Position numbers and translations under genes: made by a program. From assembly GCA_001600615.1 (NCBI GenBank), contig BCKK01000004.1, positions 1,413,316-1,477,315 on the forward strand: DNA of 64,000 bases, in the 5' to 3' direction. A model generated the notes under the pieces. That model saw nothing but the letters and a program-made list of their open reading frames with translations, did not search any database and was not told the DNA's origin. Of the stretch, positions 45,098 to 56,800 are shown one piece after another. The stretch's first letter is position 1. Each line of letters begins with the position of its first letter. The stretch is from Dioszegia crocea. Taxonomy: Eukaryota > Basidiomycota > Tremellomycetes > Tremellales > Bulleribasidiaceae.

Positions 45098-47021
45098 ATG
45101 CTTCCCCTCACTACCAAACAAGGTCAGCCCTCGACCTACTCTCCTCGCACACTCGAAACTTCCCGAAACCGCCTCGGAAATTTCCTCTCGACTATTGCTT
45201 CACTGGGCTCACCATCCAGTGCGCGTACAAGGCATTCCGTAGGGCTGCCGGAGTCGCCATTAAGATCTAGGCTATACAGGCGTGGAGGAAAGGATGATGT
45301 CGAGGAGCTGGGTCAGGGGATGTCGAGCATGCAATTGAGAGGTGGTATTACGGCGATGGCACCAGGGAGGGAACTGGACTCAGCGTCGAGTCAGGGAAAG
45401 ATCTCACTTACGGACCTACCGGATGATCTGTACGTCTGACTGCCATCAGTAGATTAGGAAGCTGATATTGCAGGCTTCTTCTCATCTTCGAACATCTCCC
45501 CCAATCCGCTCGACAACTCCATACCGTCTCTCGCGTCTCGCACCTCTTCTTCGATATCTCCCAGTCCCCCACACTATGGGCGGAGCTGTATCATGCCACT
45601 CCAGGCTTTGGACTGTCAGACCAGGCGATCGAGCTCGGCATAGCGGTACAAACATCCCCAGCTGTAGCTGAGAGCTGGTATCATTTCAAGCGACCATCTT
45701 CCTATCCTGACTTTAGCACACCCTCCACGCCATCGAAGTCCACCTCACCTCTCCCGAACACGTCTCCACCTTCCTCCTCTGTATCAAACTCCACACAAGG
45801 GCAGATTCCTATTCATTTCCCTACGCTCTATCGAGCCCGTCAAATCCTATCTCGCACCCTTCGTCATCCCAATCCAGCCTACCGCCACCACGCTGAATGC
45901 CTCACCGAGCACTCTGATTCAGTCTACTGTATCAAGTCCATCGGACGGTGGCTATTCACCGGCTCGAGAGATCGGTCTATCCGGATATGGCAAACGGGGC
46001 TTTATGATGATCAGGGTCAACCCGCCCCGACTAGGCTGGTACGGACGATGCCGGATGCTCATGCGGGGAGCGTACTGTGTATTGTGCTCCAGGTCGATGA
46101 GGACGGAAATGGGACGATGGTGACGGGATCGTCAGACATGTCTGTCAAAATCTGGAGTATCGCCATTCCAGCCGGCGACCACGGGTCGGGACCGGACGTA
46201 GAGCTCGTATCCATAATAACGGGACATACAGCCGGCGTGCTCGATGTAGTCCTGACCAATAGACATATCATCTCATGCTCGAAAGACACGACTATACGAG
46301 TGTACGATCGCCAGACTTTCAAATTGGATTACATCCTAAAGGGGCATGAGCAATCTGTCAATTCCCTCGCGGTCAAGTATGATGGGACGGAATTGGCCAG
46401 TGCGAGTGGAGATGGATCTTGGCGGCTTTGGGATCTTGGTATGGGGATGGAGATTAAGAAACAGTGGGATGCGAGGGGACCGGGAATGGCTTGTATTGCT
46501 TGGCAGGTAGGTTTGGGCTGAAATAGTCGGATCAGATGCTGATGCAACAGGGCAACTATATTGTCACAGGGGATAACGCCCGGAATGTGTCTGTGTACGA
46601 AGCGTACTCTGGCGAACTGCTCAGGGTGTGTAAGGGACATACAGATCTGGTGCGAGCTGTCGGTATCGATACGCAGGAGGGATTGGTGTACAGTGGAAGC
46701 TATGATGGCGCAGTCCGTGTGAGTAGTGACGCTCTCTGAGCTTTTATTATCCTCTTTTTATTTGTTGCTGATGCTTTCAGATATGGGACCTGCAAACAGG
46801 TGTTCTCGTTCGCAACTTACCGACATCCGAGCCCAGTACTTTGGTGTTTGACATTCACATCAGCCCCAACAAGATATTAGTGTGAGTATCTTCGACCCAT
46901 GCCTTATCGCGGGGCCTCAGTAGTGTCCAGCTGACGTAGTAGGGCAAGACAGGATAAGGCCATCGAGATCATCACGCTTGTTACAGGGCTACCATACCTA
47001 GACATCATGACTGGACCTTAG
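45098..47021 (+). CDS. F-box/WD40 repeat protein (Cdc4/Fbw7-like architecture)
   Basis: Five exons: 45098-45429, 45474-46506, 46551-46718, 46781-46881 and 46943-47021, with introns of 44, 44, 62 and 61 nt. The product is 570 residues. The F-box is made across the first intron: TDLPDDL + LLLIFEHLPQSARQLHTVSRV. WD repeats follow: LTEHSDSVYCIKSIGRWLFTGSRDRSIRIWQ, DAHAGSVLC...GSSDMSVKIW, GHTAGVLDV...SKDTTIRVYD, GHEQSVNSL...SGDGSWRLWD, GHTDLVRAV...SGSYDGAVR+IWD and a last blade. It is probably the substrate receptor of an SCF ubiquitin ligase; the substrate is unknown. An in-frame ATG at 45029 would add 23 residues; I chose 45098 as the better N-terminus. Confidence 0.87.
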
Positions 47022-47408
47022 CCTACAGGTCCGATATCGATAGTCTCGGATGAAGCCAGATTGTTCAGCATGTTTGGCGGCCATACATCAGCTACTGGTC
47101 CTGATTCATTCCGGCTCTTTGCCTTTGGGCCTTGTAGACAGTGGAGTTGCGGGAGGTCTTTCGCGTGCCATATATGGCTTCCACCCTCTTCCCCCTCCGC
47201 CTTTACGTTGGCGTTTGAGAATCACAATCCCAGTCCCGGGGGACTTTGCCTCCACGACCACCCGCTCATCCATGCCAATGCAATTGTCTCCTTCGTACCA
47301 TCAATAACATTCAATAACATTCAGTAACCCCTGCTTCACCGTGGTAGAGCCGGCTCATACTCTCTCTCAAGTGGCGCAATACCTCGGCCGACCTGGGCAT
47401 CATCGAAC
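47022..47408. other. Intergenic region before the Derlin gene
   Basis: 387 bp. Contains a tandem ATAACATTCAATAACATTCA near 47305. No gene seen. Confidence 0.5.
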
Positions 47409-48499
47409 ATGGCGCAACCGATCGAGCAGTGGATAACGGACATACCCCCCGTAACGCGAACATGGGTCGCAGCAGCGGTAGGAGCGAGTATACTCGTGGT
47501 GAGCGGCTCATACTCTGCTAGAGGTTCATGGACGCTCGTCAGGCTGTATTAAGAGTCATGTTGAAGACCTCGATCTGACACACCGCAGGAATGCCAAATC
47601 GTCGCGCCCCTCCAGCTGTATTTCTCTTGGAAACAGGCCGTGGGCAATATGCAGGTGAGCTTCCTTGCTGTCCTCTTCTGAACTCGACCAGAGATGGGAC
47701 TCAAGCTGATATACTTAGCTATGGAGGTTCATCACCACCTTTTGCTATTTCGGCCCATTATCCCTCGACCTCGCATTTCACCTCTTCTTCATGTGAGCTC
47801 AGACGGCCGCCCCGTCACGCGATGTACCGACCCTTCACCTGGAGGACTGACAGAGCAAGCAACAAATGCTGATCTCTCAGCATGCGATATTCCCGCTTAC
47901 TAGAGGAAAATTCATTCTCGAATCGTCGAGCAGACTACGTCTGGCTGCTGTTCCTTTGTGCTGTCTTCCTACTGGTAGGTCTCTTGACCCCTCACAGCCA
48001 TCAGATGATGACGCTCATGCTATAGGCAATCGCTCCCCTCCTCACACTTCCCTTCCTCTCCTCCTCCCTCGCCTTTTCACTGGTATACATTTGGTCACGG
48101 CGTAACCCATCAATCAAGATGAGCTTGTTCGGCGTGATAACGTATGTCCTGCACCCATCGGCACCTTACTCTACTTCCGTGTAGGCCAGCTGATAAGGTA
48201 GAATAACAGCGCCTTATCTCCCCCTCTGTCTTGTAGCATTCTCATGGCTCCTTCAAGGCGGCTACCAAGCCGCTATCGGCGATATCGTACGTCTGCTGAA
48301 TGATGCACTCCTAGGTCCCAAGCTGACAAAATCAGGTAGGGATATTAGCTGGTCACACATATGTCTTCCTCCAAGATTACTGGCCGAGAGAGATGTGGAG
48401 TCGGACAGGACAGGGCGAGGTTCAGACGCCTCGGATAGTGTCAGTGTATCGGTTCAACCTAGTGAATTGCGCTGATTTAGGCAGAAAGCGGATATTTAG
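47409..48499 (+). CDS. DER1: Derlin (Der1-like ERAD rhomboid pseudoprotease)
   Basis: Eight exons: 47409-47498, 47589-47654, 47719-47792, 47881-47974, 48026-48141, 48202-48286, 48336-48439 and 48481-48499. Introns are 90, 64, 88, 51, 60, 49 and 41 nt. The product is 215 residues, normal for Derlins. It starts MAQPIEQWITDIPPVTR, with the WR motif in QLWRFITTFCYFG, then FHLFFIMRYSRLLEE, ADYVWLLFLCAVFLL, SLVYIWSRRNPSIKMSLFG, APYLPLCLVAFSWLLQGG and GILAGHTYVFLQDYWP. Four to six membrane segments are evident. The catalytic Ser/His pair of active rhomboids is absent, as expected. Derlins help move misfolded ER proteins to the cytosol. If the last 41-nt intron were kept, the end would shift to about 48522. 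Confidence 0.92.
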
Positions 48500-48706
48500 A
48501 CAACATGATACGAGATGACATTGTACTATGGATGCTATATTGTTACACAGCTTACATCTCGATATTTATACAGATTTTGTGGGTTAGGGAAATGTTCGAC
48601 GTAATTGGGCCATTCAGCTGCGGGCCTCAATAAGGGTTAGGTGTCGCTTCGTGAGGAGAATGAGAGAGAGAGAGAGGAAGACGGGCGGACTCGACAAAAG
48701 CGATTG

Positions 48707-49743
48707 CTACCATTCAAATTCGCTATGCAGTCAGCCAGACCGTCCAATCGTAGGCCACGGTACAGATATTGCTCACCCGGTACACTTGGCGAACAAATAA
48801 TCCTTGCCATTTATATGAACCATCCCGTCTTTAAATGTGGTCTTCCACTTGTTCTTGACCCGTTGCACCTAGAAGTCAGCTGAGGGCTCCTCCAATTGAG
48901 ACAGCAATTTCCAACTTACTTTGTCATACGTGCAAAACACTATATCCACCTCCCCGTCATCCTCATCCGCATCATCTTTCAACTCGTCGTCCGTATCGTC
49001 TAGATCCGAGTCTATAATCTCGTCCCCTGGTAGCAGACCCGCCGCGTTAGGCTCAGGTTTGATATCGGGTTTAGCATCTATCGAGCGCAAATCGTCCGCA
49101 GACGGCTATCCAGAATCAGCATTGAGAAACAGCAGGTACTCCAGCTAGACTCACCGCTCCTCCACGCATGCGCATGACATCCTCCGGATCCTGCTTCACC
49201 TGCAGTTCGCCACCTGCGTAGCCCTGCATTGGCATCCCGTTGGGCGCCCTACCAGGCAACGCTAGCCCTCCGCCATTAGCGCCGTTTTGATGTGGCCTAG
49301 ATGGTCCTGCAGCTGCTCCGACCCTTGGGGGCGAGGAGGCAGTAGAAGTTCGTGAATCAGCTGGTGGTGAATCATCATCCTCGCCAGGATTGGCATTTGG
49401 GGCACGATTGAATTCAGCAACACGGGTATCGAGCAGCTTGGCTTCCCATTTCTGCGGGTCAGTCTCGATCTAGCGTTTTGAGCTATGGAGCAGATATACC
49501 TCTTGAAGAGTATTCAAGATATGCTCCTCCATTCCGTACTCCTCGAAGTCTGCCTGGATAGTCGCCATAACATCGTCGATGATCTGACGATAAATCTGGG
49601 GCTGAACAATTAGTCACACGCCAGAATCCCTCGGAGTAAGGTGGATACCCACAACAATCTTGTTGGACCTGCAAAGTGCGCGTCAGCAAGATGTTCATTT
49701 CGACAACCTTGCAGTGACTTGTATAGAGGCACGAGACATACAT
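48707..49743 (-). CDS. TOA1: TFIIA large subunit (TOA1)
   Basis: Seven exons: AT (49742-49743), 49653-49668 (16 nt), 49500-49601, 49155-49451, 48920-49105, 48777-48868 and 48707-48722. Introns are 73, 51, 48, 49, 51 and 54 nt. The spliced total is exactly 237 codons (236 residues). The N-terminal four-helix domain reads MSNKIVPQIYRQIIDDVMATIQADFEEYG; an acidic linker with DSDLDDTDDELKDD follows; the C-terminal beta-barrel is VDIVFCTYDKVQRVKNKWK, FKDGMVHINGKDYLFAKCTGEFEW. TFIIA stabilises TBP on promoters. The start codon is interrupted by the first intron: exon 1 ends in AT before a GTATGT donor and exon 2 starts G-TCC-AAC. The gene is divergent from KRE33. Confidence 0.92.
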
Positions 49744-50067
49744 CTTGCCAGAAATCTCCCCCCTTGCCTCGTTTCTCTTGCCTCCTTCTGCCCTGTGAGT
49801 CTCGTATACGCGGATAGCCTGCTCTTTGGGGAGAGTGCTAGTGTTGCCGTATGAGCTGCTGCTGGGTGTAGGCGTGGAAGAGTGGAATGAAATGTGGTGA
49901 CAGAATGGGCCCTTATATAGTGCTGGGAACCCCTCGCCACCCACCCTAGCGTCATTATTCTTTTCTTCTTTTCTGGATATTATCCCGGCCCCTCCACCAG
50001 TCACAGATTTCAAAGTCCACCTTGCTCAAAGCAAATTTGCACTACATCTACCTACACTCCACCAGTC
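49744..50067. promoter_or_regulatory. Divergent promoter region TOA1 / KRE33
   Basis: 324 bp between start codons. No TATA box at a standard distance that I can pick with confidence. Confidence 0.45.
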
Positions 50068-53000
50068 ATGAGGAAACAGCTCGACCCCCGCATCACGGCT
50101 CTCATATCAAATGGCGTCAAGGCCAACCACCGCTCCTTTTTCGTCATGGTCGGAGACCGCGGCAGAGATCAGGTCGTGAACCTCCACTTCTTGTTGTCCC
50201 AGACGAGGGTGTCGTCAAGACCCAGCGTGCTATGGTGCTACAAGAAGGATTTGGGTTTTACCACGTAAGTTCACATTCTCCGCGAAGCGGCTATTCAGCT
50301 GATCTGTAGGCATCGTAAGAAGCGGGAAGCCAAGATCAAGCGAGATGTCAAGCGAGGCATCCGCGAGCCAAATGAGCAGGACCCCTTCGAGCTCTTTGTA
50401 GCAGTCACCGACATCCGGTATACGTACTACAAGGACAGCGCGAAGATCCTCGGTCAAACTTTCGGAATGTTGGTCTTGCAGGACTATGAGGCAATCACGC
50501 CAAATCTGCTCGCAAGGACAATAGAAACGGTAGAGGGTGGAGGTGTCGTGGTTTTGCTCTTGAAGACCATGTCGAGCTTGAAGCAGCTGTACAGTCTTGC
50601 CATGGTGAGTTGTTGGGTTCTGCGGTTTGTAGCTTAGCTGACATTCAGGATGTACACTCAAGATATAGAACAGACGCCCATCAATTCGTCCAGCCTCGTT
50701 TCAACGAGCGATTCATCCTGTCCCTCGGATCATGTGCGGACTGCATAGTCTTGGACGATGAGTTGAACGTGCTGCCATTGTCGAAAGGCAAAGATATCGC
50801 TGTTGGAACGGATCAGGACGACAGAGGGAGGAAGCAAAAGGCGGAGGAATTGAAGGACATGAAGGAGAGCTTGACGGGCGTGGAGATTGTCGGCGCATTG
50901 GCGAAGCTCGCAAAGACTGTCGATCAGGTGAGCTATATTTTGTTTGACCTGGGGTGGAGACCTAGCTTATGATTAGGCGAAAGCAATCCTGACTTTTGTC
51001 GAGGCCATCTCGGAGAAGACGCTATCATCGACCGTTGCGCTTACTGCCGCTCGTGGACGAGGAAAGTCAGCGGCATTGGGGCTAGCCATCGGAGCGGCTC
51101 TCGCACATGACTACTCAAACATCTTCGTCACTTCCCCCGATCCCGAAAACTTGAAGACCCTATTTGAGTTTGTGTTCAAAGCGCTGGATGCGCTCGGTTA
51201 CGAAGAGCACATCGACTACGACGTGGTCCAGAGTACCAACCCCGAGTTCCGGAAGGCTATCGTCCGAGTGAACGTGTTCAGAGGTCACCGCCAGACAATC
51301 CAGGTGCGCTGGGTCCGGAACATAGGCATAAGAGCAAGCTGACATACCAGTACATCGCTCCGGAGGATTACCACGTTCTAGGCCAAGCCGAACTTGTCAT
51401 TATCGACGAAGCTGCTGCCATTCCCCTTCCTCTCGTCCGAAAACTTATCGGTCCCTACCTCGTCTTCATGGCATCCACCATCAACGGTTACGAAGGCACC
51501 GGCCGATCCCTATCTATCAAACTCATACAGCAACTCCGAGAACAAACCCGTTCGTCCATAGCCCCTACCGACTCTACTCAGACCGCCGGTGCTGGACCAT
51601 CAAAAGCTTCAGCTGCCGGTCGTTCAGGCTCTGGCCTCGTCCGATCTTTGCGCGAGATCAAGCTGGATGAGCCCATCCGATATTCCCCCGGAGACAATGT
51701 CGAGAAATGGCTCAACCACCTCTTATGCCTTGACGCGACCGTCATTTCCAAGGCGGTCCAAGGATGCCCTCATCCGTCGAAATGCGAACTGTACTACGTC
51801 AACCGCGATACTCTCTTCTCCTACCACTCAGCATCTGAGGTGTTCCTACAACGGATGATGGCGCTGTACGTTGCGAGTCACTACAAAAACTCGCCGAATG
51901 ACCTGCAGATGCTGTCGGATGCCCCGGCACATCATCTGTTTGTGCTTTTGCCGCCAATTGGCGAAAATGATAATACGCTACCGGACCCGCTGGTTGTTTT
52001 GCAAGTGGCGCTAGAGGGTAACATATCAAGAGCGGCGATCCTCAAGGAGTTGAGTACGAGCGGTATGAGCAGTTCGGGGGATATGATACCATGGGTCATA
52101 TCACAGCAAGTACGTCTGCTGCTTCCGTATCAAATCCTCTGTTGAAGAACATGGCTGACCACGCAGTATCAAGATAACGACTTTGCGATGTTGTCTGGGG
52201 CCCGTGTTATCCGAATCGCTACACATCCCGACTATGCTCGGATGGGCTACGGGTCAAGAGCCATCGAGGCGCTGAACTCATTCTACACTGGCGAATTGTA
52301 CAACTTCGAGGATGCCCAGCCGGATACAAGTGAAACATTCGAGCAGGCCGCAAAGGTCGCACCTGTGAGTTCCATGGCGCCATTATGTGTGAGCCAAAAC
52401 TTACACTTGACAGAACTCCACACTTGCATCCGACTCAATAGGCGTTCGAGACGTGAATAAGATGCCTCCTCTCCTACAACGGCTGAGCGAGCGCAAACCC
52501 GAAAACCTCGACTACCTCGGTGTCTCCTTCGGCTTGACGAAAGATTTATTGCGGTTCTGGAAGAAGGCCGGATTCGTGCCTCTCTATGCTAGCCAGAAGG
52601 AGAACGCCTTGACGGGGGAGTACAGCTTTGTGATGCTAAAGCAGCTCGCAAGTGCTATTGTCCGGGAAGAAGGATGGCTGGGCGCTTTTGCTTCTGGTAG
52701 GTCATACCACTCCCCTCGTATGCAACGGCTAACCGTCAGATTTCCGCCAACGGTTCATGTCCCTCCTCTCATACCCCTCTTTCGCCAAATTCGACTCCTC
52801 CACCGCCCTTTCCATCCTCTCAACTTCCCCCTCCGGCTCCGCGTCCACCCTCCCATCCAAGCCCATCACAGCGGATGAGCTCAACATCCTACTGTCACCC
52901 TTCGACATGAAGCGTCTCGAAACATATACGGGCGGCATGATCGATTATCATGTCATTCTTGACCTTGTCCCTGTTCTCTCGCACCTCTTCTTTTCGCGGA

Positions 53001-53694
53001 GGTTGGCAGATTGTACCCTATCTGCAGCTCAACAGGCCATTCTGCTCGCTTTGGGGCTGCAGCGGAAACCCGTCGAGGCGCTCGAGGCTGAGTTGGGGTT
53101 GACGTCCAGCCAGACCTTGGCCCTATTCGGGAAAATCATGCGCCGGCTGGTCAAGCATCTTGAGGATGTCCGGAGAGAGGGTGCAGGGCGAGAGATACCG
53201 GTTGAACAGCCCGGATATGAGAGTGCGGGCGTGCATCAGTCTGCTGGAGGGGGCAAGAAGTTCGAGGCGCTAGATGAAACTGTTGAAGAGGAGTTGAAGG
53301 GGGATGCCAAGGCCGTCAGCCAGGAGATGAGGACGCATAAGGGTGTTCAGAGGGAATTGCTGGATTCAGTGGATATGAGACAGTAAGTCATCGCCCACGT
53401 GTTTAAGGCTGAGTGAATAATGGCTGACTGGATAGATTCGCAATTGACGACTCTACCGATTTCTCAGCGCTCGAGCCCCAAGTCCGGGCTCTGGCTGACG
53501 CACCGCCTGAAGTCAAGTCAAGACTCAACACTACGATGAGCGTGCGCAGTAATGCACCCGAAGTGGTTGACGTTGATGAGAAGGGCAAGGGGAAGAAGGA
53601 CGATAAGTCGAAGAGTAAAGGGAAAGATGGCGGTAAAGGGAAGAGAAGAGAGAGTGGGGCAGGTGATGGAGGGCGAAAGAAGCAGAAGGTCTAA
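50068..53694 (+). CDS. KRE33: NAT10/Kre33 RNA cytidine acetyltransferase
   Basis: A multi-exon gene with introns mostly about 40-50 nt. It starts MRKQLDPRITALISNGV, then RSFFVMVGDRGRDQVVNLH and WCYKKDLGFTTHRKKR, the TmcA N-terminal domain. The RNA helicase part has ALTAARGRGKSAALGLAIGAA (Walker A GRGKS) and LVIIDEAAAIPLPLVRKL (Walker B). The GNAT acetyltransferase part has RIATHPDYARMGYGSRAIEAL. The tail is Lys-rich and acidic. Kre33/NAT10 makes N4-acetylcytidine in 18S rRNA and tRNA and is essential for small-subunit maturation in the nucleolus. It joins SAS10 in this window as a second small-subunit biogenesis factor. Confidence 0.93.
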
Positions 53695-53814
53695 TCTGGC
53701 CTTTGGGGATGTCCTTACTCTTGCTCAAAGGCATCATGTATGTACATCTTTCTTGGAGAGTATGGGCTGCGTCATCTACTGTATACATTCATCTATCATC
53801 GTGATGTCATTATT

Positions 53815-56800
53815 TCATATACCGATCGTACTGTCCCGCAAAGATCTCAATCTCTCCGTAGCTGCCATATCCCCCTTGACGATGTCGAGCAACTTCATCC
53901 TACCTGCCTTGCTCAACTCCACTGCCGGTCCCTCAAATTTGACAATCTCGACCGCTCGGAGCAGTTTTCCACCGCCCGAACCGGTTTCTTCGGCAAAGGG
54001 CACCAGGATGTCCAGGCTTGACTTCACGCTGCTTTCGGCGCATAGAGCAGGATGGGCAGAGGCGAGGAAGAGAACCGTATCGAGGAAAACCGAATGCGTT
54101 GTTGATCTCAAAGACTAGAGATGTAAGCTTTGCGGTGGTTTATTGACTTAAGCGATCACTCACACTGTTGACGCACAGCGGACCAACAGAGAGCGCAACC
54201 AGTCTCGACCATTCGGATCCTACGGCCATCCAGAAAACCCCCAGAGCACGATTACCCTTCCGCCCCTCTCCAGCCGGGACGGCCAAGAATGTCAGGCGCA
54301 CAGCAATCAGCACAGACGAAAGCATCTCAGCTCCCGTACTGGCTGCTTCGGCGTCCGGCCGAATGAGCAGTTCTGTGACCCTTCTCAATGTCGCTACGAT
54401 AGCTCGGGACAGAACGGGGTACAGGTTCAATAAAGCTGCGAGAGCGCAGCCAAAGTCCACGGCTGACGAGCTCGAGGCGGAAGACAGAATGGAGGTGAAG
54501 ACGTTGATTTGTTGCTGGGATGATTCGGCAATGAGGGGGGAGAGGGATTCGTTCAGCGTGCCTGGACTCTCGCGCTCGGCCAGGAGGAGAATTGCGCTGG
54601 CTCTGTCAAGGATTTCGGAGCTGCGTTGGGCGTCTTGTTTGGGGTAGTGGAGAGTAGGGTGTTGGCGCAGGAGGATCTTCAAGCAGCCTCTGGAAGTCGT
54701 TTGCAGAAGCTTATTGGTTGCTGGACTGCCGAGTATGCGGGGAGATTGCCGTCGGTATCGGTCAATCACGAACTGGTCAAGTTAGCATAATCTACTCGGT
54801 TCTTGATGTGGAGATACATACGTTCAGGAGAGTGGAAAGTGTGATCGGTGTGACGCCCAGTCCCTGAGTTGCAGCTATTACAATCTCACGAACCACGACC
54901 ACCGCCACGTCGTCCGGTTGCGTTTTGCTGCTTGATTCCAATCCCGCAGACGCGATGAGCACGCCTTTCAAGGCGTCTTCGCTGACGTCAAATCGAGACA
55001 GGCAGAGATGAAGAAATGTGGCCACTTGGCTGGGAAAGGGCTGACTGTCAGCTTGGCTTACGAGATGTATCAGGCCCTCTAAAAGCTCACCATCGCTTGA
55101 TCGCGCTTTGCAATCTCTAGCACACTCGAAGTTGCTTGTAGGATATGATCAGGATCGATATCTGCCGCTGTCCATTCTGCGATATGCTTCCCTAGCTTTC
55201 CGAGGAATGAGCCATACGCTGTAAGTTAATCAGATATGCGTTCCGGCGGTGATGAGGAACGGAGATTTTGCCACCTACCGTCGACTGCTCCGGCATCTAT
55301 CGAGTCACGTATGGCTGGAATGAAGCGAGCTAAACTCGCCAGTACCCGATCCAGCGCTAGACGACCTCGTTTCAGGACATCAGGCCTATACTCGTCAATC
55401 ATGTCTTAAAAGTCGATGATAGGCACGTACAGCTCGTTGAATAAGAGAGATAACGCGCTCGAAATGGTCACCCCTTCGTAAGATCTTGAGGTCGGATAAA
55501 GACGAAGTAAAGCCTCGGCAGGTATGCTTGTTGCCGCATCCTGGACCGAGACAGACTCATCTAGCTGATAGTATGAGCCATATGATTGGCGGCAAACGCG
55601 TAAGGGAAGGGTAAGACCTACCCGCAAAACGTTCAGCAAAAGTCCGGCACGTCCAAACATCTTGATCATGCGCCGAAGCAGGATACCGCCTGCGTCTCGT
55701 CAGCTCAGGCTCACTTCTGATCGGAGTACAAATCGGACTGACACTGATCTGTGATAGTTCCATACCCACCGTCTTTGGCCTCTTTGCAGAGCGTCGCCGA
55801 TAATGCCAAGAAGACATTCCTAGCGTAGTCAGCCGCAGTCAGACCTTCAAACCGTGGGAAGCGCTCACGGCATAACCCGGACCAAATCCTCTCGCTGCAT
55901 GCGGTCCAAAGCAGCTTGCACGATCGCCAAGCCCAACACCCGATTGTCCGCACAGTCCGACTGTTCTATGAACGCCGCAACGTTCTGCAAAGCCTTGAGC
56001 GCGGGGTATAGGACGGCTATGATATTGTGCTATATAGTCAGCGCTCATCTCAGTCAAAAGACTCACCTTATGGAAGATTATGAGCAGTACATCCAGTAAA
56101 CACCTTTGAGAGAGAATCGGCTTGTCCGCCAAAACACCCGCGAAGTCGATGACAGCGGGGACGAATAAACTTCCCACCAGAGCTGTTTTAGTTCTACTCG
56201 CAAGCACAGACTCGTCGTCGGGAATCGAAGACATTGCGATCTGTCTCGGCGAGTCGAGTACATCCCGAATAGCGGGTAAGACGATGCCCATCATTCGCTG
56301 GCTGGGCTCGTCCCATGGCAAAGCACACACGGCGGCAACGTGCTGCTGGAAGCGCTGTGCCAGGACATAAGGGATGTGGACGCCGGTCGAGAGCATTTCG
56401 AGGCCCAGGGCAATGAGCTGGTATCGCACATTTTGGGAGTCTAGTAGGGCGAAAGTGTGCTGGATCTACGGGTATCAGTGCGATTGAGAACAGTTACTGA
56501 CTGATTTCCCAGGTGCAGCTTGTTTGACAGAAACGACAGTCTCGGTCAGAAGCTCATCCAGGACCGGCCAGCAAATCACTGAAATCAGCTTCTATGTGAC
56601 CGATCGTAAACTCACCTGGCCACAATGGGAACTGCAGTCGGACTTGGCGCAGCTGGACAAGAAGTGCGGACCTCCGCTCATCGCTGCTTGCGATCAAGCT
56701 CGCCTCAAAGCAAAGAGCGACTGATCGAAGGTGTGCAGTTAGGACCGAGTGTCTGATGGACATCGCTGCCGGATCCGAATGCCCAGGATCAGAGATGGCT

